The position numbers were made by a program, and so were the translations under genes. This document shows, one piece after another, positions 4,718-6,368 of a DNA stretch of 6,368 nucleotides. Numbering within the stretch: the first letter of the stretch is position 1; each line of letters starts with the position of its first letter. The DNA is from Clostridia bacterium. GTDB lineage: Bacteria > Bacillota > Clostridia > Christensenellales > Borkfalkiaceae. Where the stretch lies: the NCBI GenBank assembly GCA_017628935.1, contig JAGBYC010000205.1, positions 1-6,368 on the forward strand, read 5' to 3'. The notes under the pieces are model-generated. The model was not told the DNA's origin. It saw only the letters and a list, made by a program, of their open reading frames with translations, and did no database searches.

Positions 4718-6229
4718 GAAAAAATAGGTATTATCGATTTAGGTTCAAATACTGCGCGCTTAGTTATTGTTGAAATGCTTGGCGACGGTCACTTCGTGGT
4801 AATTGACCAATTAAAAGAAAGCGTACGTTTAGGCAAAGATATGGAACGTGACGGGTTTTTAAAACCACAACGTATTGCCGAAACTATTAAAACGCTTAAA
4901 ATGTTTAGAAAATTGTGTGATGCGTATGAAATCGAGCGCATTATTGCCGTTGCTACGGCAGCAGTTCGTCGTGCAAAAAACCAACGCAGTTTCTTAGACG
5001 AGGTAGTTGCTAATACTGGCATAAAACTTAAAGTTTTATCTGCTGAAGAAGAGGCTACCTTCGTTTATCGTGGCGTAATAAATACGATGGACGTTCCTAA
5101 AGGTCTTATTCTTGAAATCGGTGGCGGTTCTTCTAAAATTATTTATTATAATCGCCGTAATTTATTAAATTACGAAACGTTGCCTTTCGGTGCAGTTACT
5201 TTAACTGACCTTTTCGGTGGAGAAGGCTTATCGCCTGAAGAACAAGCAGAAAAAATTGAAGAATTTATTGCTGACCAACTTTCACGTATTGAATGGCTTA
5301 AAGAAATTGACCCTGAAACACAAATGATAGGTTGTGGTGGTTCGTTTAGAAACCTTTGCAAAATCGTTAAGATGCGCAAAAAATGTCAATTACCACTTAT
5401 TCATAACTATTCTATCACGCTTGACGAGTTTGAAGACGTTTACTCAATGTTCAAAACTATGGACGGCGATAAAAAGAAGCGTATTAAAGGCGTTTCTCCT
5501 GAAAGAACGGATATTTTACCATCAGCGTTTGCCGTTGCGCACGCATTTATGAAGTACCTTAAGTTTGAAAACACTTTAGTTGCATCTTGTGGTCTTCGTG
5601 AAGGTATTATGTTTAACTACGCCGTTCCTACAACGATAGAAAAACCTATTACCGACGTATTAACTTACAGTATGCAAACGCTTGTTAAAAGTTACGGCTG
5701 TAATGAAAAACATAGCGAACAAGTAGTTAATTTATCAGTTCAATTGTTTAAACAATTGCGCGTTCTTCATAAGTTCCCACGTCAATGCCTTAAAGTATTA
5801 AAAGTTGCCGCTTGCTTACACGATGCAGGCGCGTCAATCAAGTATTACGACTATCAAAAACACACAAGCTACATTATTTTAAACTCAAGTTTATACGGTA
5901 TAACTCAACGTGAAGTTGTGTTAGCAGCGCTTGTTGTTTCTTCTTATAAAAATGACGATTTCTCTCTTGCCGACCTTGTTAAGTATAAAGAATTTATCGG
6001 CGAAGAAGACGTTGAAGTTGTTCGTAAACTTGGCGTAATGCTTAGAATTGCTGAATGCTTAGATAGAAGTATGGCAAGTTCAGTTCAATCAATTAATTGC
6101 GACGTTTTAGGCGATAGCGTTATTATGAAAACTGAAGCCGATAGCGATACAACCCTTGAAATTAAAGCAGCGTTATCAGTTCAACAAGACTTTAAGCGTG
6201 TATTTAAGAAAAACCTCGAAATTTTATAA
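4715..6229 (+). CDS. ppx/gppA: Ppx/GppA-family phosphatase (exopolyphosphatase or pppGpp phosphohydrolase) with HD-type C-terminal region
   Basis: At 504 residues this is full length for the long Ppx/GppA form, which removes terminal phosphate from polyphosphate or converts pppGpp to ppGpp in the cytoplasm. The N-terminal actin-like domain shows the first phosphate motif DLGSNTARL (8-16), ATAAVRRAKN (80-89), the catalytic-Glu region SAEEEA (109-114), the second phosphate motif EIGGGSSK (134-141), SPERTDILP (261-269) and SCGLREG (291-297). The C-terminal HD-like region shows KHSEQV (332-337), LHDAG (368-372), KHTSY (382-386) and LRIAECLDR (443-451). Two differences stand out. The family's DIGGGSTE is EIGGGSSK, with Lys141 at a normally acidic metal-site position, and the usual YHR after the HD motif is SSYKN (409-413). 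Polyphosphate and pppGpp preference cannot be told apart from sequence. It has its own promoter and TTG start. Confidence 0.93.
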   Translation: MEKIGIIDLGSNTARLVIVEMLGDGHFVVIDQLKESVRLGKDMERDGFLKPQRIAETIKTLKMFRKLCDAYEIERIIAVATAAVRRAKNQRSFLDEVVANTGIKLKVLSAEEEATFVYRGVINTMDVPKGLILEIGGGSSKIIYYNRRNLLNYETLPFGAVTLTDLFGGEGLSPEEQAEKIEEFIADQLSRIEWLKEIDPETQMIGCGGSFRNLCKIVKMRKKCQLPLIHNYSITLDEFEDVYSMFKTMDGDKKKRIKGVSPERTDILPSAFAVAHAFMKYLKFENTLVASCGLREGIMFNYAVPTTIEKPITDVLTYSMQTLVKSYGCNEKHSEQVVNLSVQLFKQLRVLHKFPRQCLKVLKVAACLHDAGASIKYYDYQKHTSYIILNSSLYGITQREVVLAALVVSSYKNDDFSLADLVKYKEFIGEEDVEVVRKLGVMLRIAECLDRSMASSVQSINCDVLGDSVIMKTEADSDTTLEIKAALSVQQDFKRVFKKNLEIL

Positions 6230-6234
6230 CTTCA

Positions 6235-6349
6235 TATAAACTGCGTTATGCTTTGTTTCTATAAAAATTTATGTCTGCAATAACCAACAAGGTTAATTGC
6301 AACCAAAAATTTTTATGAGCCTCGCCTAACTTGTTTCTATGCAGTTATA
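6235..6349 (+). repeat. Structured 3'-end repeat element, copy B
   Basis: The element starts five bases after the phosphatase stop, the same offset as copy A at 3847. It starts TATAAACTGCGT and its right arm (6317-6341) is GAGCC to TTGTTTCTATG. It folds as a long imperfect hairpin: TATAAACTGC (6235-6244) with GCAGTTATA (6341-6349), ATAAAAATTT (6261-6270) with AAATTTTTAT (6307-6316), and TGCAAT-AACC (6276-6285), loop AACAA, GGTT-A-ATTGCA (6291-6301). It could end or stabilise the phosphatase transcript, though no T-run follows. Confidence 0.65.
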
Positions 6350-6368
6350 GATAATAATAAAATTAAAA

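Noticed and set aside
6235..6349. Integron attC site, because of the inverted-repeat form right after a gene and the GCCTAAC heptamer at 6324-6330.
   Set aside because: No properly placed pair of RYYYAAC and GTTRRRY boxes bounds the element, the other copies lack the heptamer, no integrase is present, and the gene is an ordinary housekeeping type with its own promoter.

Overview
The window looks like chromosomal DNA from an AT-rich, Gram-positive-type anaerobe, probably of the Clostridia. The basis is the low G+C content, the lipoprotein signal peptide, the clostridial-style glycine riboswitch, the -35/-10 promoters with 17-base spacers, and the split TSUP genes. The lineage is inferred; no rRNA or marker gene is present. 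I see no phage, transposase, CRISPR or tRNA signal.

Left edge, minus strand (1-187): a glycine riboswitch runs off the window. Aptamer I is complete and the first bases of aptamer II are visible. It has its own promoter, whose -10 box sits inside a perfect 15-base dyad. Its gene lies outside, to the left. Just upstream is a strong intrinsic terminator for the next minus-strand gene.

188-3235, minus strand: one large gene of about 1015 codons for a surface lipoprotein. It has three similar beta-rich modules, a second membrane anchor near the C-terminus, and a charged cytoplasmic tail of about 91 residues. I do not recognise a named family. Its promoter and leader lie at 3236-3323.

3470-4567, plus strand: two short genes, each encoding one half of a TauE/SafE (TSUP) anion-permease fold. 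They probably make one two-subunit transporter. Between them lie about 330 bases of non-coding DNA filled with repeats: a copy of a structured 105-base element, two copies of a 58-base repeat, and a terminator-like hairpin just before the second gene.

4608-6229, plus strand: a well-formed promoter, a 5' leader, and a full-length Ppx/GppA phosphatase with an HD-type C-terminal region, starting at TTG. Directly after its stop is a second copy of the 105-base element, placed exactly as the first copy is after the first TSUP gene.

The genes do not form one obvious pathway. Polyphosphate/(p)ppGpp turnover, small-anion transport and glycine sensing are each self-contained transcription units. The most unusual content is non-coding: the repeat family at gene 3' ends, with a compensatory base change in its hairpin, and the possible switch between the two TSUP halves.
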